A DNA stretch of 64,000 nt from Engraulis encrasicolus (Eukaryota > Chordata > Actinopteri > Clupeiformes > Engraulidae), in assembly GCF_034702125.1 (NCBI RefSeq), contig NC_085866.1, positions 19,557,315 through 19,621,314 on the forward strand, read 5' to 3'. How positions within the stretch are numbered: position 1 is the stretch's first letter; every line of letters begins with the position of its first letter. Shown here piece after piece: positions 1 through 34,098 of this stretch. Under the pieces are notes generated by a model. It had not been told where the DNA came from and made no database searches. It saw only the letters and a program-made list of their open reading frames with translations. The position numbers were made by a program, and so were the translations under genes.

Positions 1-419
1 AAGGGGAAAACAGGCAGCCTCAAATGAATGGCAGTGAATGAGAAGACAGTGTCTTGAAGGGAAAGAGACGCAGTCACGCACCCAGCAGACCTCTGGCCCA
101 TATGTGATGAAATAAATAGGGGGGCGGGGGGTAACACTTGGGACTCCTCTCCTCAGAATCATGTTCTAGGCACCTCCTTACACACCCAATAGTACCCCCC
201 AACCCCACGCACACACACAGTGTCTTGCACTCTGAAGCTAAACCCATTAGTTAGATACATACCCTCACACTCACTCATGAATGTACTCTCTCCCCCTCTC
301 TCTGTCTCGCAAATCATTCATTCACTCACACAGACACTCTCTGATCCGAGGCCCCCACTTCAGATTATCACTCTCACCCTTTGACAGCAGCAGATAGTGG
401 GGGCCTACCAAGTCAAGCA

Positions 420-926
<507 letters not shown>

Positions 927-1075
927 CCTGACACTAGGGCTGCGAGTTGCTTGGGGTCACACTAGGCCTATGTTCTGTTCTCCAAAAGCAGCATATGGTC
1001 ATCACAGATTCTGAGAGTGCCAATTCTAAGCTTTACAACGATCCCTTACTGATGGGAATCTGGCAATACGGTACA

Positions 1076-1280
1076 TGAGATAATGAAAAAGGGGGCACAC
1101 ACATGGCTTGTGTGAAAAATGTATATTGTAGCCGGAAATTTACTACAGAAGTCAGAGGTTAACTGGAGCATCAGACGTTTCGGACCTAGTCCATTCTCAA
1201 TGTCTCCAGTAGTAAATTTCCAGCTACAATATACATTTTTCACACAAGCCTTGTGTGCGCCTCCCTTTTTCATTATCTCA
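1076..1280. repeat. 205-bp foldback with hammerhead-like centre
   Basis: Arms 1076-1146 and 1208-1280 are complementary with few mismatches. On the minus strand the centre has CTGGAG, TTGAGAA, stem TGGAC/GTCC, GAAACGTC and CTCCAG. This is hammerhead-like topology with a 3-8 pair changed from C-G to U-A. Confidence 0.6.
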
Positions 1281-2036
1281 AGTCATTATTAGTTTTGGGA
1301 GAGGACGCACCAAGCAATACACGGGTCTATAGTGTAGGCGCAGAAGACGACCTTTGTTGTTTTTTGTCAATACGGTACATGAAGAATCTGTGGCCCTTTG
1401 AATGTGTCCACTTCTTAAAGTAGAAAACTTTGAAAGCAGCAAAATATTCTATTGCCCATGGAAAAGACATGAAGTTTTAGTGATACTAATACCATTGTCT
1501 GAAGCACTGAATAGCTTCTTTGAGACCTGAACTTACATATTCAACAAAAAAAGAATATCACAGCTTCTCAGCTTCACTCTGAGAAACATGTGATTCTGGG
1601 ATTAAAGTCCAGTTACTTTTGTGTCCTCTATGTGCCTTACCATAAGTACACCACAAACACACACACACACACATATTCATTACCCTAAGAGCTGCGAATC
1701 GGCCCCTACAGTGCTTAAAGCCCATCACCGCACGCCTCTGCCATTAGCCGCGGCGTCACCCACTACTCTTTCTCTGGGGGTTTACTCTGTACCGTATGGA
1801 TGCTGTGAGCACAATATGTTCTTATAAGGCAAGCAAGCACCAAGGCACAGGGCACGTCCCACTACACTACATGGGGAAATGCAGTATAGCACCCAGGGCC
1901 ACGTCCCACTACACTGCATGAGGACATATAGCACTTCATCACAACATTGTATATCACCACACCATGACCCACACACACAAACATACACACACACACACGC
2001 ACACACACACATAAACACATACATGTACACACTCAC

Positions 2037-2882
<846 letters not shown>

Positions 2883-3186
2883 TTAACACTGGCTCCCTCT
2901 TGTCGGGTAAGGCAAGCCACGCTCACTTAGGCCAGCTATGACGTAGTGAAGCAGAGCAAAGCGAAACGAAACGAAGGGCGGACGAGCAAATGGACATGCG
3001 GACGAACGAGTCAGCGGGCAGGCAGGCAGGCAGGCAAGCAGGCAGGCAGGCCTAATGGAGACACCGCTGATTAATTACCAGCCCCGGGGAAGAGAGAGGC
3101 AGGAGGGGAGAGGCCAGAACTGCTTAGGAGATGGCAGAGACAAAACATAAATAAAATAACAAAAAAAGCAGAGCGAGAGATAGAGA

Positions 3187-3200
3187 GAGAGGGGGAGAGA

Positions 3201-3298
<98 letters not shown>

Positions 3299-3451
3299 AA
3301 GGAGAGGGGATGACTTGCATAGTGAGAACAGACTTGTAAAAATGACGGTGAAGCGACAGGAAGAGAGAAGTGACCTTTAGCGAAGTGGGAACTCTGCACA
3401 TAAACACTGAGGGTACAGGCCAAGACTTTGGTTGTGTGAGTCTGTGTGTGT

Positions 3452-3525
<74 letters not shown>
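3187..3525. repeat. (GA)n and (TG)n microsatellites
   Basis: (GA)n at about 3187-3293 and (TG)n at 3440-3524, with a unique spacer. A (GGCA)n run lies just upstream at 3018-3050. Confidence 0.9.
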
Positions 3526-3526
<1 letters not shown>

Positions 3527-3863
3527 GGGGCATAGGGACGTGAGTTGGGCTGAGAGAGTACACTACAAAGCACTTTGGGATGATGCAGATAAAATAGCTA
3601 TGTATGCACCGACGCCATTTTGTGCATTTAACAGAAAACTGAAGATAACTGGTCTTGCGGGTCTGCCTCTCAACAAGACACACTGGGAGAGTGATAGTGT
3701 CTAAGGGCTTGGGGGGGGCAGGTGTCTGTGAGCGCTAAGGGTAGCCACAATGGAGACACTTTGGGCTGAGACAGGTAATATTAATTATATGCTCTATGTA
3801 TGTATTGTTTAGTGCATCCACAGGAACATTGGTCCACAAAAACAGATAAAATGCATCGTTTGT

Positions 3864-4037
3864 GGCCCTGCCGTGGCCAAACAGTAGGGCACTGGTTTAC
3901 TTCAAAGGCAATCCAGGTTCGATTCCGGCCCTAGTCATTTGTCGATCCTTCCCCGTCTCTCTCTCTCCCCACTCATTTCCTGTCTCTCCTCATTGCCCTG
4001 TCAAAAATAAAGGCAAAATAAAGCCCTAAAAAACATA
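3864..4037 (+). mobile_element. tRNA-derived SINE
   Basis: Starts with a tRNA-like head (GCCCTGCCGTGGCCAAACAG) with a B box GGTTCGATTCC at 3916-3926. A TCTC-rich body and the tail AAAATAAAGGCAAAATAAAG follow. This is a Pol III-type SINE, not a functional tRNA. Confidence 0.75.
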
Positions 4038-4745
4038 TATACAGTATATGCCATGTTTGCCAGATTACCGGTTCAGCCCTGGCCATCATCTTCCATGTGT
4101 ACACTATGCATAGTCGTCATTTTGAGCATTTAACATGTGCTGTGGAAGCTATGGGGAGACATGGGAACTTTGAACTGAGGCAGAACATATATTTTTACTG
4201 TATCTACTGAATGTATTGTTACCATTTTGTGCATTTCACATCAAGTCACAGAAGGAAGCACATTGCATGTGAAGGCGGCGGACACATCTTTCTGTGTGTG
4301 TGTGCCCTATCTACAAGATACTAGTAGATATACCTATATACCTAGATACTAGAGACAACACACTCACGAGAGATAGTGAAGACGTGACCTAGTGACCGAA
4401 ATACCCTCACGAGAGGAGGACTTTTGCTTTCTCAATCCAGTTTGTCCGGCTGTGTGTGTTCTAACAACAGGCCACGAATAGGACGGACCTCATCTGTCAA
4501 CCAGGAAACAAACTGGAATAGTGTCAATGCCAATGCCTTATCTACGCATCTGAGAGTCAACTCAAGACACACAAGCCATGACCAAGTGGACAAAGTAGAC
4601 ACGCTGGAAAAACTGCATTCAGCAGGAGACACCTGGACACACAAGAATGTCCCAAGAAGGCAGGCGATCAATTTCGTTTTAGACTTAACCCATTTTAGCC
4701 TGATGACTCGTATATGTTGTTTGACCATTGGTGCCTGGAGACACA

Positions 4746-6180
4746 TACAGTGCTGGCCAAAAGTATTGGCACCCCTTCAATTCTGTCAGATAATACCCAA
4801 TTTCTTCCAGAAAATGATTGCCATCACAAATGCTTTGTCATTAATATCTTCATTTGTTTGTCTTGCAATGAAAAAACACAAAAGAGAATGAAAAAAAAGT
4901 CGAATGAATGATCATTTTACACAAAACTCCAAAAATGGGCTGGACAGAAGTATTGACACCCCCAGCCTAATACTAGGTAGCACAACCTTTAGACAAAATA
5001 ACCGCAAACAATGACTTCTGATAACCATCAATGAGTTTCCTACACAGGGTATATACATCAATCTTGAAGTCAAATTTACTACCATTTAATACCCTTTTTC
5101 ACTACCTTTAGATTTTTTTTTACAACCATCATGACACTCCGATGCGAGCTTAACAAGACATCTTTTGTAATTTCTACCTCCTTAACATGACATTACACTT
5201 TTTTTTTTCTTCAAGAAGACGCCCAAAAGAGAGCAGTGCGGTGGGACGGTACCATGCTCAGGGTACCTTAGTCATGGAGGAGGGTGGGGGAGAGCACTGG
5301 TTAATTACTACCCTCATCAACCTGGCAGGTTGGCAATCTGACGCCCTAACCGCGTACCCATGACTGTCCTCATACTGCCCTCAGATATAGAATCAATCAA
5401 TCTTTTTGTCAAAATGGTACAACAACAAAAAATAATACATATTTTTTTCATAAAATAATACCTTTTGAGCAAATGTACAACTTTTAAGGCCATTAAATTT
5501 TGGCTTTTTAATTTATCACCTTTTAATACTTTTTAAAACCCTGCATACACCCTGCTACAACCCTCTGCTGGAATTGTAGACCCTCCTTGAGGTGATTTGA
5601 AGGGTGCTTTCTCCACACTGCCATTTTGAGATCTCTCCATAGGTTTTCTATTGGATTCAGGGCTGGACTCCTACATTATGCTGCAAAATTTGTTGATAGT
5701 CTTCAGACTTCATAATTCTATGCACACGGTCAAGCAGTCCAGTGCCAGAGGCAGCAAAGCAACCTCAAAACATCAGGGAAACTCTGCCATATTTGACTTT
5801 AGGGACCGTGTTCTTTTCTTTGAAGGCCTAATTTTTTTCCCTCTATTCATTTGAGTTACCAGGTAGTTTGAGTTTCACACACGGCCTCTTTTTTCAGCAG
5901 TTGGATAGGCCGCCAGGCGATGGGCCCATCTGCATGAAGAAGCTATGAACTGAGTAGAGCTTCCCCACATGCAGCAGAGTATGTTTTCTCAAATGCCAAA
6001 TGCTGGAACGAGCTTCTTGTCCAAATTAGAACTGCCCCAATACATGGGCTCACCGTTTGTAAACAATCGTTGGCTGCATGACAATGGCTGCACACTGTTC
6101 AACCTCTGATTGTTGGAAACCGCTGTTGGTCAAAAAAATTCACAAATCTCACATGGTTGACTGCCAGTATCTTGCCCCTC
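4746..6180 (-). mobile_element. Decayed Tc1-like transposon
   Basis: Left end TACAGTGCTGGCCAAAAGT at 4746-4764, with an internal direct repeat near 4938-4962 (GGCTGGACAGAAGTATTGAC), the IR/DR layout of Tc1-like elements. Minus strand carries transposase remnants: NPIENLWRDLK near 5628-5665, and an FWGCFAASGTG-like segment near 5730-5765. A separate AT-rich element (about 5050-5545) is inserted inside. The far terminal repeat was not found. Confidence 0.75.
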
Positions 6181-6810
6181 CTCACCTCACAATATTTATG
6201 AAAAAAAAACCTATGTATTGTATCATGTTTTAAAAAAACATTCCAAACAACTTTATTTCCCTTTGCATTTGGCGCTGGATAGATATCTACTCTCTATAAT
6301 ACTTTCTACAATATATTTTTCCTTCTCTCTTCTTTCTTGCACGTTGAATGGAAGATATAAAGTAGTATCATATAATAGTATCACAATGTGCTATATAAAT
6401 ACTATTGCTATTGCTATGTTTTCCATACAAAGTGTACGATTCCCACATAAAACAGAAAAACAAGTCATACACTACAACCACCACATTAATACACCACTTC
6501 ACTTCATAGCTACGGCTCTGGAAGTAATTCCATTTTCACAGTCAGGGACGCCAAGTTAACCCTGTGGCTAAACCTGTGAAAAATGGCCCAAGAATGGGGA
6601 CCAACGCTAGATCTGGTCTCTTTCAAAGTGACATGTTTTTTTTGGCACTTCCCCCATAAACACACTCACCAACACACAGACTTGGTTGACGCATATTGGT
6701 CAGTCAGTATAGTGCAGGTCTTCTGGGTAGTGCAGAGTATGCCAGGATGAGATGGAGGCAATTACTAGGGATGCTTGGGAAGATAGCCCAGCAGTGACAC
6801 AGAAAATAGA

Positions 6811-6976
<166 letters not shown>

Positions 6977-8186
6977 AGAGTGAATAAGTGCACAGTGTGT
7001 AGGCCTTAGCTCAGAGAAGCATCTTGACCCCTCACAATAGATCAATAGATGCGAGCCAACTCCGGGTCTCAACAGACTGGATCACAGACAGGCAGAGGGA
7101 GTAGAGGGATGGCGGGGCCAAAGTGTACGGCCAAATCACACTCATGAATAAACTCCCAACGCTAAAACCCAACACTATTCATCATCACAAGACTCATAAC
7201 GCCACGGCTTCCTCCAAAATGGGAATTTAAATAGGGTTGTTTACTGACACCCATTTCAGCACACACATACACGCAAGACTGCTGGAAACCCTTTGGTCCA
7301 TTTAAAACATCCTAGTGAGAGTAACAGGGTTGGAATTATTCATAAAGAGGACTTTTTCTGTAATTTTCTGTAGCAAAACGTGGACCAAGAAAACTGAACA
7401 ACTATTTCTTTTGACAAACATTTTTTTTTTTTAAATGTTGATTTTTTTTCCGCCCATTTTGCTGTGAACATGTCCCATGCAGTGAAGTTTGGAACAATCA
7501 AACTGTTTGTGTGGGAATGTTCCACCTCTCTACCACGGTCCTGTACATGTTAATTGCCGTGATTATGTTAGAGCCGTTAGCTCTACCCTGTCACACAGCA
7601 CAGTGCAGGCCCGTAATGGGACACATATGGTGGCACTCGCCCCCCTGCACTCTCCCCAGCTCCCGCTCACCCTGCCCATGACACCAGAGCCGTATCTCTA
7701 TATACGGCTCTGCATGACACTGTGGTATACTACCACCTTGTGGCCAACCAGCACAGTACAACAGATCAACAGATACTGTAAAACGTACTTGTTGTTATCC
7801 CCTTTTTTTCTTCAAAGAAAAACACAGCCTTGGATTTTACAGACAGAATAGATCAGCTGCAGCAAATCGGTCACATTTTACACTTAAAAGCCTGCTGGCT
7901 TGCTTGGGAGCGGTGCTGTAAAACTTGGCTGTGTTCTGGGGTGAATGTGGATTCAGCGGCTGTTTTTTGGGAGTAAGGCGAGGATGCCAGAGGGATTACC
8001 GGGTCTGGGGCCTCTCAGTTGCCAAAGCAAAGCAGTGGAGAGAGAGAGAAAGAGAGACAAACACTGAGAGGAGAGGCTCGGGTTTCAGTCTCAATTAATA
8101 GCGCCATTAAGAGCAGCAGCCATGAGTTAACAACCTGTAATTAGTGGGACAACCAGTCAGTGGAACTCTAAATACCACTGTGGCGC

Positions 8187-8335
8187 ACAGGGCCGCTGAC
8201 AGCTTTGGTTGGGCCCTGGAAAAAGTCATCTGAAAGTGCCCCTCACCCAATACATACAATGTAAAGAGCACCACATTTTGGGCACCCTCTCTACCTGGGC
8301 TCAGGACAAATTACCCCTTTGTCCCCCTGTTGGCA
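8187..8335. mobile_element. Repeat element, copy 1 (GACAGCTTTG family)
   Basis: Shares GACAGCTTTG, AAGTCATCTGAAAG, ATACATACAATGTAA and CCTGGGC blocks in the same order with 62245-62400, so both are copies of one interspersed repeat. Class not determined. Confidence 0.55.
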
Positions 8336-8964
8336 TTTACCAGACACTAATTAATAACATTAATATATAATGATGCAATAATTCACAGGAGCAGAAAACC
8401 ACTAATGAGTTCACAACTAGACAGAGACAAGTGACCGTGACAGGTGACCGTTTATTATTTGAATTCCTCACAGAACATTCATATTCAATCCCAAACATCT
8501 TTTACACACATTGGTGTTCTGGTAGTCAGCTAGCCTTGCGTAGAGTAAAAAACAGAGACAATGCTCTGTTTATTGGTCAAGATAACAGACATCTTTCTGG
8601 TTATTTTTAAAATATTTAATTTCGATAAGATTAGGATAGAATAAATAAGCTCTGAACTTTTCGGCAGTTAATGATACTTTAACCTCCAGATTCCCGCTAA
8701 CCACTGTCCTTTGAGTCAGGACACTTGTACAGTAATGAAAAGGAAATAAACAAATGACAAAGCAAAACAAAAAAAGGAACACTGAGCAAATATTTCTGAA
8801 CAAAATGCAGCAGGTATCAAGGTAAACGTCATTGAAACCGTGTAAACAAAAAGACAGGCAGGTGAGAAGGCCACTTCATACAAACATAACATAAGACTTT
8901 CCTAACACAGTGTGTGAAAGGCCCTCTCGGTTGTTCCCTGTGGTAGGAGGAGGTCATGAAGCAG

Positions 8965-10970
8965 AGCTTAGATCGGGCCTAAAGAATGAAGCCCGACCCT
9001 TCCGAGCCCGCGCTCATTCCAGCCCGGCCCGGACCGGCCCATCACATTAACTGTAAATTATGAGCCCGAGACCGATTGAAGCCCGACCATTACTTAATAT
9101 TGTGGACGTTATAGCTGACGGTGTCAACTAGTTTTAAGCTGTTTGAAGTGAACCAAACAGATTTGTTAACATTTATCTTGATAAACAATGTAATAAGGAC
9201 GACAAGTGTTGCATATGTGTGTTGAAAAGCATCCAAATGAATCAAAAACGGCCGACAATATGCGGAGCATTAGCCTAATGTTGAGTATCGTCTTCAGGCT
9301 TCAACTGATCACTAACTTGTTTAGCCTACTTTTCTCATGTCATGTCGTATAGCCTACTCTTGCCTTGAACATTTTGATGATGACCACTTCTGGATTGTAA
9401 AGGCAGATCGCAAAATATAGATTTTGCGTCGCCTTGTCAGCTGATGGCAAATTTATTAAACCGCAAATTGTCAATAGCCAGTCAGACGCATGGGGAGGCG
9501 GAGCATCTCTAGCCTACAGAAATCTCCGACTAAATTATTTTTTTTAAAAAAAAAATCATATCCCAATAAGTTACCGTCCAGATGCCTAGTGAGACTCAGT
9601 TTTTACTCCCCAAAGACATTTTTTTAGGCGCCCTGGCGTCCGTCAGTGCCACAGCCATTTTGGCCGGTGATGAAAAAAGTTAGGCTACAAAGCCATGCAT
9701 GCACTGTCACTGGGACTTCTCGTGAGCATATCGTCCGCTGAAATGTTTAATTTGACCGTCTACAGTGGAGATCCACTGCCATTTTTCAGCAGAGGTAAAA
9801 GTGAAAGTGATTCGATGCTGCGATGCTGCATGCCATCGCATTGAGTCCCAAACACGGCTTGACTAAGCAATTCATGAAACGGTTTTGCAAATGCAATGCC
9901 CTTCGTTGTGTTCACTAATATAGTAAAATACAAAAAAAACAATAAACAGAAGTGTTCGACAGCAGCAGCAGCAGCAGCCAGCGTGAGTCAAGTGATTGGG
10001 AAGCATAACGTTATTGGGGACAACGGCACTGGTCTACCTGTTACCTGCTTGGCAGTTGAGAGAAAACTGCGCATGATATGCTGCCGTTTGCAATTTCGTA
10101 GTCTGACTTGTGCAACGTTATAGGCTAGCCTACACATAAAGAATCGTGTTTAAAAGCATCCAAGTAGGCCTACATCAAAGCAATAGGCCGACAATAAGCG
10201 GGACATTGGGCTACATGTTGACTAGTCAGTTTAATGTCGTCTTCATGCTGTAAACTGATCTCAAACTTCTACTTTTCTCATATACATCTGTCCTGGGTTA
10301 TTTTGATGATGACCACTATACTGGATTGTAAAGGCATAGCAAAATATAGATTTTGCGTCGCGTGTCAGTTGATGGTTAACTTATTTGAACCGGACAATTG
10401 TCAGTGGTAGCCTATTTTAAGTCAGACGCAAGTGGAGGAGGAGCATCGACAGAGTTCTGACACGGGAGACACGCGAGTGCCTGGAGGCTTTCAAGACCAC
10501 AGCGAAATCTCCGACTAAATTATTTTGAAAATCATGGCCAAATGCATATGAGATTCAGTTTGTCATTCACCAAAGTCGATTTATAGGCGCCCTGGCGCCC
10601 GGCAAGCCTTGATACACACACGCGCGCGCGCCAGTCAGTTCAGCACAGCAGTATACGCTTGCCAGTGGAAGAAAACTGCGCATGCTGCCTTTTGCAATTT
10701 CGTAGTTTGACTTCTGCAACTTTGTAGGCTTCACACAAAGAATAGTGTTGACACAAAGAATATTTCGTCTAATCATTATCCAACATAATGTCCGTGCCAT
10801 TAAGGCCCTAAGCTAATAGTTAAAAAAAAAAGAAGAAGAAGAAGCTTGATCACTCCTGGGGCCCGGTCCGATCCGACCCGAGGATAGTGATGGAAAATAC
10901 CGGACCGACCCGGCCCATGGGTCGGGTCGGGCCGCTTCGGGCTCGGGCTCGGGCAAATAATCTATACTCT
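8965..10970. mobile_element. 2.0-kb hAT-like element with internal duplication
   Basis: Flanked by ATGAAGCAG at 8956-8964 and 10971-10979. Both ends are rich in GCCCGA/TCGGGC and carry TTAGAT-type termini. The middle contains two diverged copies of one unit: 9180-9690 and 10120-10620 share GATGATGACCACT, ATAGATTTTGCGTCGC and AATCTCCGACTAAATTATTT. No transposase frame. Confidence 0.65.
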
Positions 10971-11039
10971 ATGAAGCAGCCAGATGGAACTACAGGTGGT
11001 GGACAGCTCCAAAACATGGCTCTCAAAACATGACTCCTC

Positions 11040-11360
11040 ATGGCAAAGTAAGAAGACATGAAGTGAATAGGCAAGAGAAGAGGAGAGGAGAGGGGAGCAG
11101 GGAGGAGCAGATGGGGAGGAGAAAGGGGAGGTGATGAGGCGAGGTGAACAGGCAAGAGGAGAAGAGAGCAAGGAGAAGGGGGATAAGGAGGTGGAGGTAA
11201 AGAAACAAGGTGAGGAGAGCAGAGAGGAGGAGGAGAGGGGAAATAAGGGGAAGAAAAGGAGTAAAAAAAGAAGAAGACAGGATGGAAGGAGACAGGAGGT
11301 GAGATGAAGCACCGCAGAGGTGAGAAGGGGTGAGATTGGGGAGGTGAAAGAAGGCGAAAA
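11040..11360. repeat. Purine-rich (GGAGA)-type low-complexity tract
   Basis: About 320 bases almost entirely A and G on the plus strand, irregular GAGGAG/GGGGAG repeats. Its complement can be read as a Ser/Pro/Leu open frame, which I regard as an artefact. Confidence 0.75.
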
Positions 11361-12364
11361 GAGTAGCGGTACAAGGCGAGGTAGGGTTAAGACGTCAGGC
11401 CAAGCTGCGCGGAGGAGTCCTGAAGAGATGGATGAACCGGAGTTTCCCCACCTGCCAGGTCACCCCCGCTAGCCAATGAAAACCTCACCGCAATTGGACC
11501 ACCAATGAGGACTTAAGAAACACATGGAATTGGCCTAGAAATGGAGAAAGGCCAGTACAGAAGTGTACCTTGGAATGTGATATGAAAACTGAAAGGTAGT
11601 TTTTTTTGTTATGGAAGATGAATTGTTGGCTACAGAGAACAAAAGCTTTCAAAGTGTTTTGAGAAAGAAAATGGAGGAGAGCACTGATAATGAAGCATGC
11701 TGTTATTGAAGAACACCCAAGATCTCTCTCTCTCACGCACACCCTGATAACCTCGGTGGTCATGTGGTAAAGACATTCACTTGAGTTCAAACCAAAGAGT
11801 TCTTGAAATATGCGGATCTAGAAGAAAAAGAAAGGAGAGGAGACAATAGGGTGTTTTAGTGGTCTTTTAGGGTGTATGTGTAACAATTTCACATACATAG
11901 GGTACTCTTTTGACAGTGACATTCAACCTCTGCAAATGTTTGTTGATTACGTGTGGAAGGTAAAGTCTAAATACTAACTTGCGAAACATTACTTTTAAGC
12001 CATCCATTTCCACAGTACGAGTTACTCCCATCACTCGGAACACATTCTGATTACATGTTAATGTTGACCAGAGATGTCACCTTCAGAGACCTGTTAGGGG
12101 CCCCGCACACCAGTTCCGGCAGCACTGTGGCGCCCTATCAGTTCCAGCAATTTCGGTTACCAATGCATGGTAGCAATGAACGGTTAATTTCATCACAGCA
12201 GGGCATGAATGAACAAGTGGCGGCTTCGACAAAAACAGAGCTCTCCCCTTATCGGCAGCAGACATCCGTCGGTGTGCAGGATTGTATTGAAAAGCCCTAC
12301 TCCACGTCTGTAGAACACATGTTCTACAGGTCTGACAAACGTCACATTAGTCTTAGCAGACATG

Positions 12365-13142
12365 TTTATTATAAGTAAGAATATTTATATAGGACGCAAA
12401 CTACAGATGTTCACAGAACCATATGTGCTGGAAAAATAGGACAGTGCGGCCCAAAAAGATGAGATGAAGTCTATGAAGTGGGTGTAGATCCACTGTCTAA
12501 AGGTCACAGGCAAATCATTCAAAAAGCAAACCAGTTATGTGAATAAAACTGCACAATCCCCCTGCCTGACGCGTCACAGATAAATTATCACAGACCAGTT
12601 GAAGGCAAAATCGAAAGGTTGGAAGTACCCCCCTCCCATTCAATATCAATCAATTCTAACTGTGAATTATTTGTAATGATAACTAATGGTTCCTGAAAAA
12701 GGCGCTCCACGCCTCATAGTTGTCATGGACACCAAACCAGGGACTGTGAAAAGGCAGGTTAAAAGCTAGACAATCTAACGAAACCTGGAAAGCCAAACTG
12801 CTTTTTTTTGTGAGGGTCAACATGGTCACTTCAGCAGGCAAGCCCCCTAGTAGACATATGTGTCTAATAATATACTATACTACCATACTATACTATAATT
12901 ACAATACAGTATAATATTATATAATATAATATTATATCTACAGAACCTTCATATTTGGCTTGTCGGTCGGTCCAGGGAGTCAGGTATTAAGTCTGGAAAC
13001 CATTCACTATGGCTCTATGTTTAGGCCTGGAAGTGAATATTGCTGCTTGGAAAGGAAAATATCATTTGGTGTGGCACTAGCAGAGGGTGTACCCACCTGC
13101 GTGGTGTTCCTGGAGTGGGCGTGGGGGTGGAGTGGAGAGAGA
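12365..13142 (-). other. idh3g: Probable IDH3G 3' UTR
   Basis: Sequence following the IDH3G stop. On the minus strand an AATAAA hexamer lies at 12365-12370, which would give a 3' UTR of about 0.77 kb. An AT-rich stretch with TATA/TACTA runs lies at 12865-12945. The end point is inferred from the hexamer only. Confidence 0.4.
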
Positions 13143-32223
<19,081 letters not shown>

Positions 32224-32914
32224 CTTGGATCTTCCAGAGTGCGGAAGGGACTCAGGGAGCCCGATTTGTGGACTGGAGCTGGACATGCACCCATAGACAT
32301 AGGCTCTTTAATTTAGACCGTCTCTGCAAGCACTATCTGAGCTCTGAGTAACTCTAGGCCTGCTGGAGGTAGAGGTGGTAAAATAAACAGTGCCAGGAGT
32401 ATTTGAGTAATTGACAGGCTTAAACAATCATGTTTTTAAAATCCTCTCGTGTGTCCACTTCACACAATGTGATTGTTGCAATTCTATAAGGGCTGTGATG
32501 CAATGTCTTGAGAAGGCTAAGATCAGATTTGGTAGTGTTTTCACTTTTGGTAGCTGGGACATTTGAAAAGAGAGTAAGGACTTTACTGTGTATTATTTAA
32601 ATGTATAGGATTTTCTGAGAAAAAGAAATATTTGCAAGCTTGATGTGACTGTGACTGTGAGTGTGACATGGTGGGCTGCAAATATGTCAGATGCATATCA
32701 TATGTCAAATCACCCCTAGTTTATCAACCTCATGAAATGAGGATCTGACTTTAGTAGCCTAGAGCTCTAGACTAGAGTATACGTTGCTTGAGGGACTATT
32801 TCAGCTTTACATTTTGGTTTTATTGATGATGATAATAATCCAAGATAGCCTTGTGAAATATGCAAAACTTAACTTGTTAAACCCCAAACCTGTCAAACTA
32901 GATGGGGCGTGGAG

Positions 32915-32922
32915 TGACGTCA
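32915..32922. promoter_or_regulatory. Consensus cAMP-response element
   Basis: Perfect 8-base palindrome TGACGTCA, the CREB/ATF consensus, about 0.6 kb upstream of the IDH3G ATG and 1.2 kb upstream of the FAM3A ATG. Function is inferred from motif and position. Another perfect copy in the window, at 18158-18165, is inside a MITE. Confidence 0.5.
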
Positions 32923-34007
32923 CTGTAAACGGAAACCGGAAAACTAGGAGCCCTGATAAGTCGTCATTTGGTAGTCAGGCATATGACTTATTTATATTAT
33001 TTCTGTGTTGTCTGCGCAAGATTTTATTGAACCAACGTAAACGTTGACGTCTCTGACCATGCATGGAGTTTGATCAAAACGATGAAGTGAAGACGACAGC
33101 TGAGCAACAGTTCTTCAGCGGCGTCAAGCTCGAGCTCCATTGAATTCCCCTCGCGCTTGCTTGGTGCAAGGGTTTCAGGGAAGAAGAGTGGTAGCCTGGT
33201 GGAAGACATCTTTTTGGGTATATCACAAGTTTCTTCTTCGAATAGTTTCGCATGTATGTCAACCAAATGTCAATGTCTAAATAGGAAGGTGTATCAGCGT
33301 TAAATAACCTAGCGTAAAGCAGTCTGTAAAATGTTTCTGGGCTTTTTAGCACCCACTAAGCTTACTCGCTAGCATAGCTGGCTAAAACTACCCTTGGGTG
33401 TTTTCATTTCATCTCCATGGCATCGTCATGCCAGCCAGCTAGCTAGCTTCCATCAACGAAGGCCACGATGAACAGTCTATTGATATATTTTAGCCCGTGT
33501 GCAAGAACACATTGTGAATATTATCAGTGTTTTACACTTGTTTTCAGTAAAGTTGTTGTAGATTGTTTGTTGTTGACTGGCAGTTGCTCAGTGAAACGGT
33601 CACAGTTAAACACAGCCCAGATGAAGTAAAGTTGTGTTTGGCTATTGCACTAGAACTACTATCGTACACAGCTGGTAAACAAATGGTAAAACACCTGAAA
33701 AGTTGAATTGTATTGCATTTGGGTCATTTGGTGTAATGCTGGTTGAGAACTTGGACTGGACGAATGTTTCTGCGTCATACCTGTCTGTGCAAAGAAAGTG
33801 TTAATGCATAAAAGTGCAATAATGTTCATCACCATGTCTACTGACGTTTCATCTGTCATTGTGGTATATCGGACATGCATACAATGTAAGCATGTCAGGT
33901 AGATGTTAAGATGCAAAAAACTTGTCCAATTTGCAAGATGTTAATGTAAATTGCTTGCCTTCATTAAATAAATGAGGTCTAAAAGAGACTTTGGTGAGTG
34001 GGGTTTG

Positions 34008-34013
<6 letters not shown>

Positions 34014-34094
<81 letters not shown>
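34014..34094. repeat. (CT)n just upstream of the FAM3A start exon
   Basis: About 40 CT units, ending about 18 bases before the TTACACAG acceptor; it works either as a pyrimidine tract or as a promoter-proximal GAGA-type element. Confidence 0.9.

Positions 34095-34098
<4 letters not shown>

Noticed and set aside
3864..3935. A tRNA gene
   Set aside because: It has a B box, but no complete cloverleaf, and it continues into a SINE body and A-rich tail.
10850..11374. 174-codon minus-strand frame rich in Pro, Ser and Leu
   Set aside because: It is the complement of an irregular purine-rich GGAGA tract joined to a transposon end; low complexity and no family resemblance.
12055..12378. 107-codon plus-strand frame with diverse composition
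   Set aside because: Reasonable amino-acid mix, but no conserved motif, no splice partners, and it lies around the inferred IDH3G poly(A) site. Kept as unassigned sequence.
32224..32286. Upstream in-frame ATG (MSSSSPQIGLPESLPHSG) as the IDH3G start
   Set aside because: Possible, but it adds 21 residues including acidic Glu before the basic presequence. The inner MAAS start gives a normal length and presequence; the upstream ATG is noted as an alternative.
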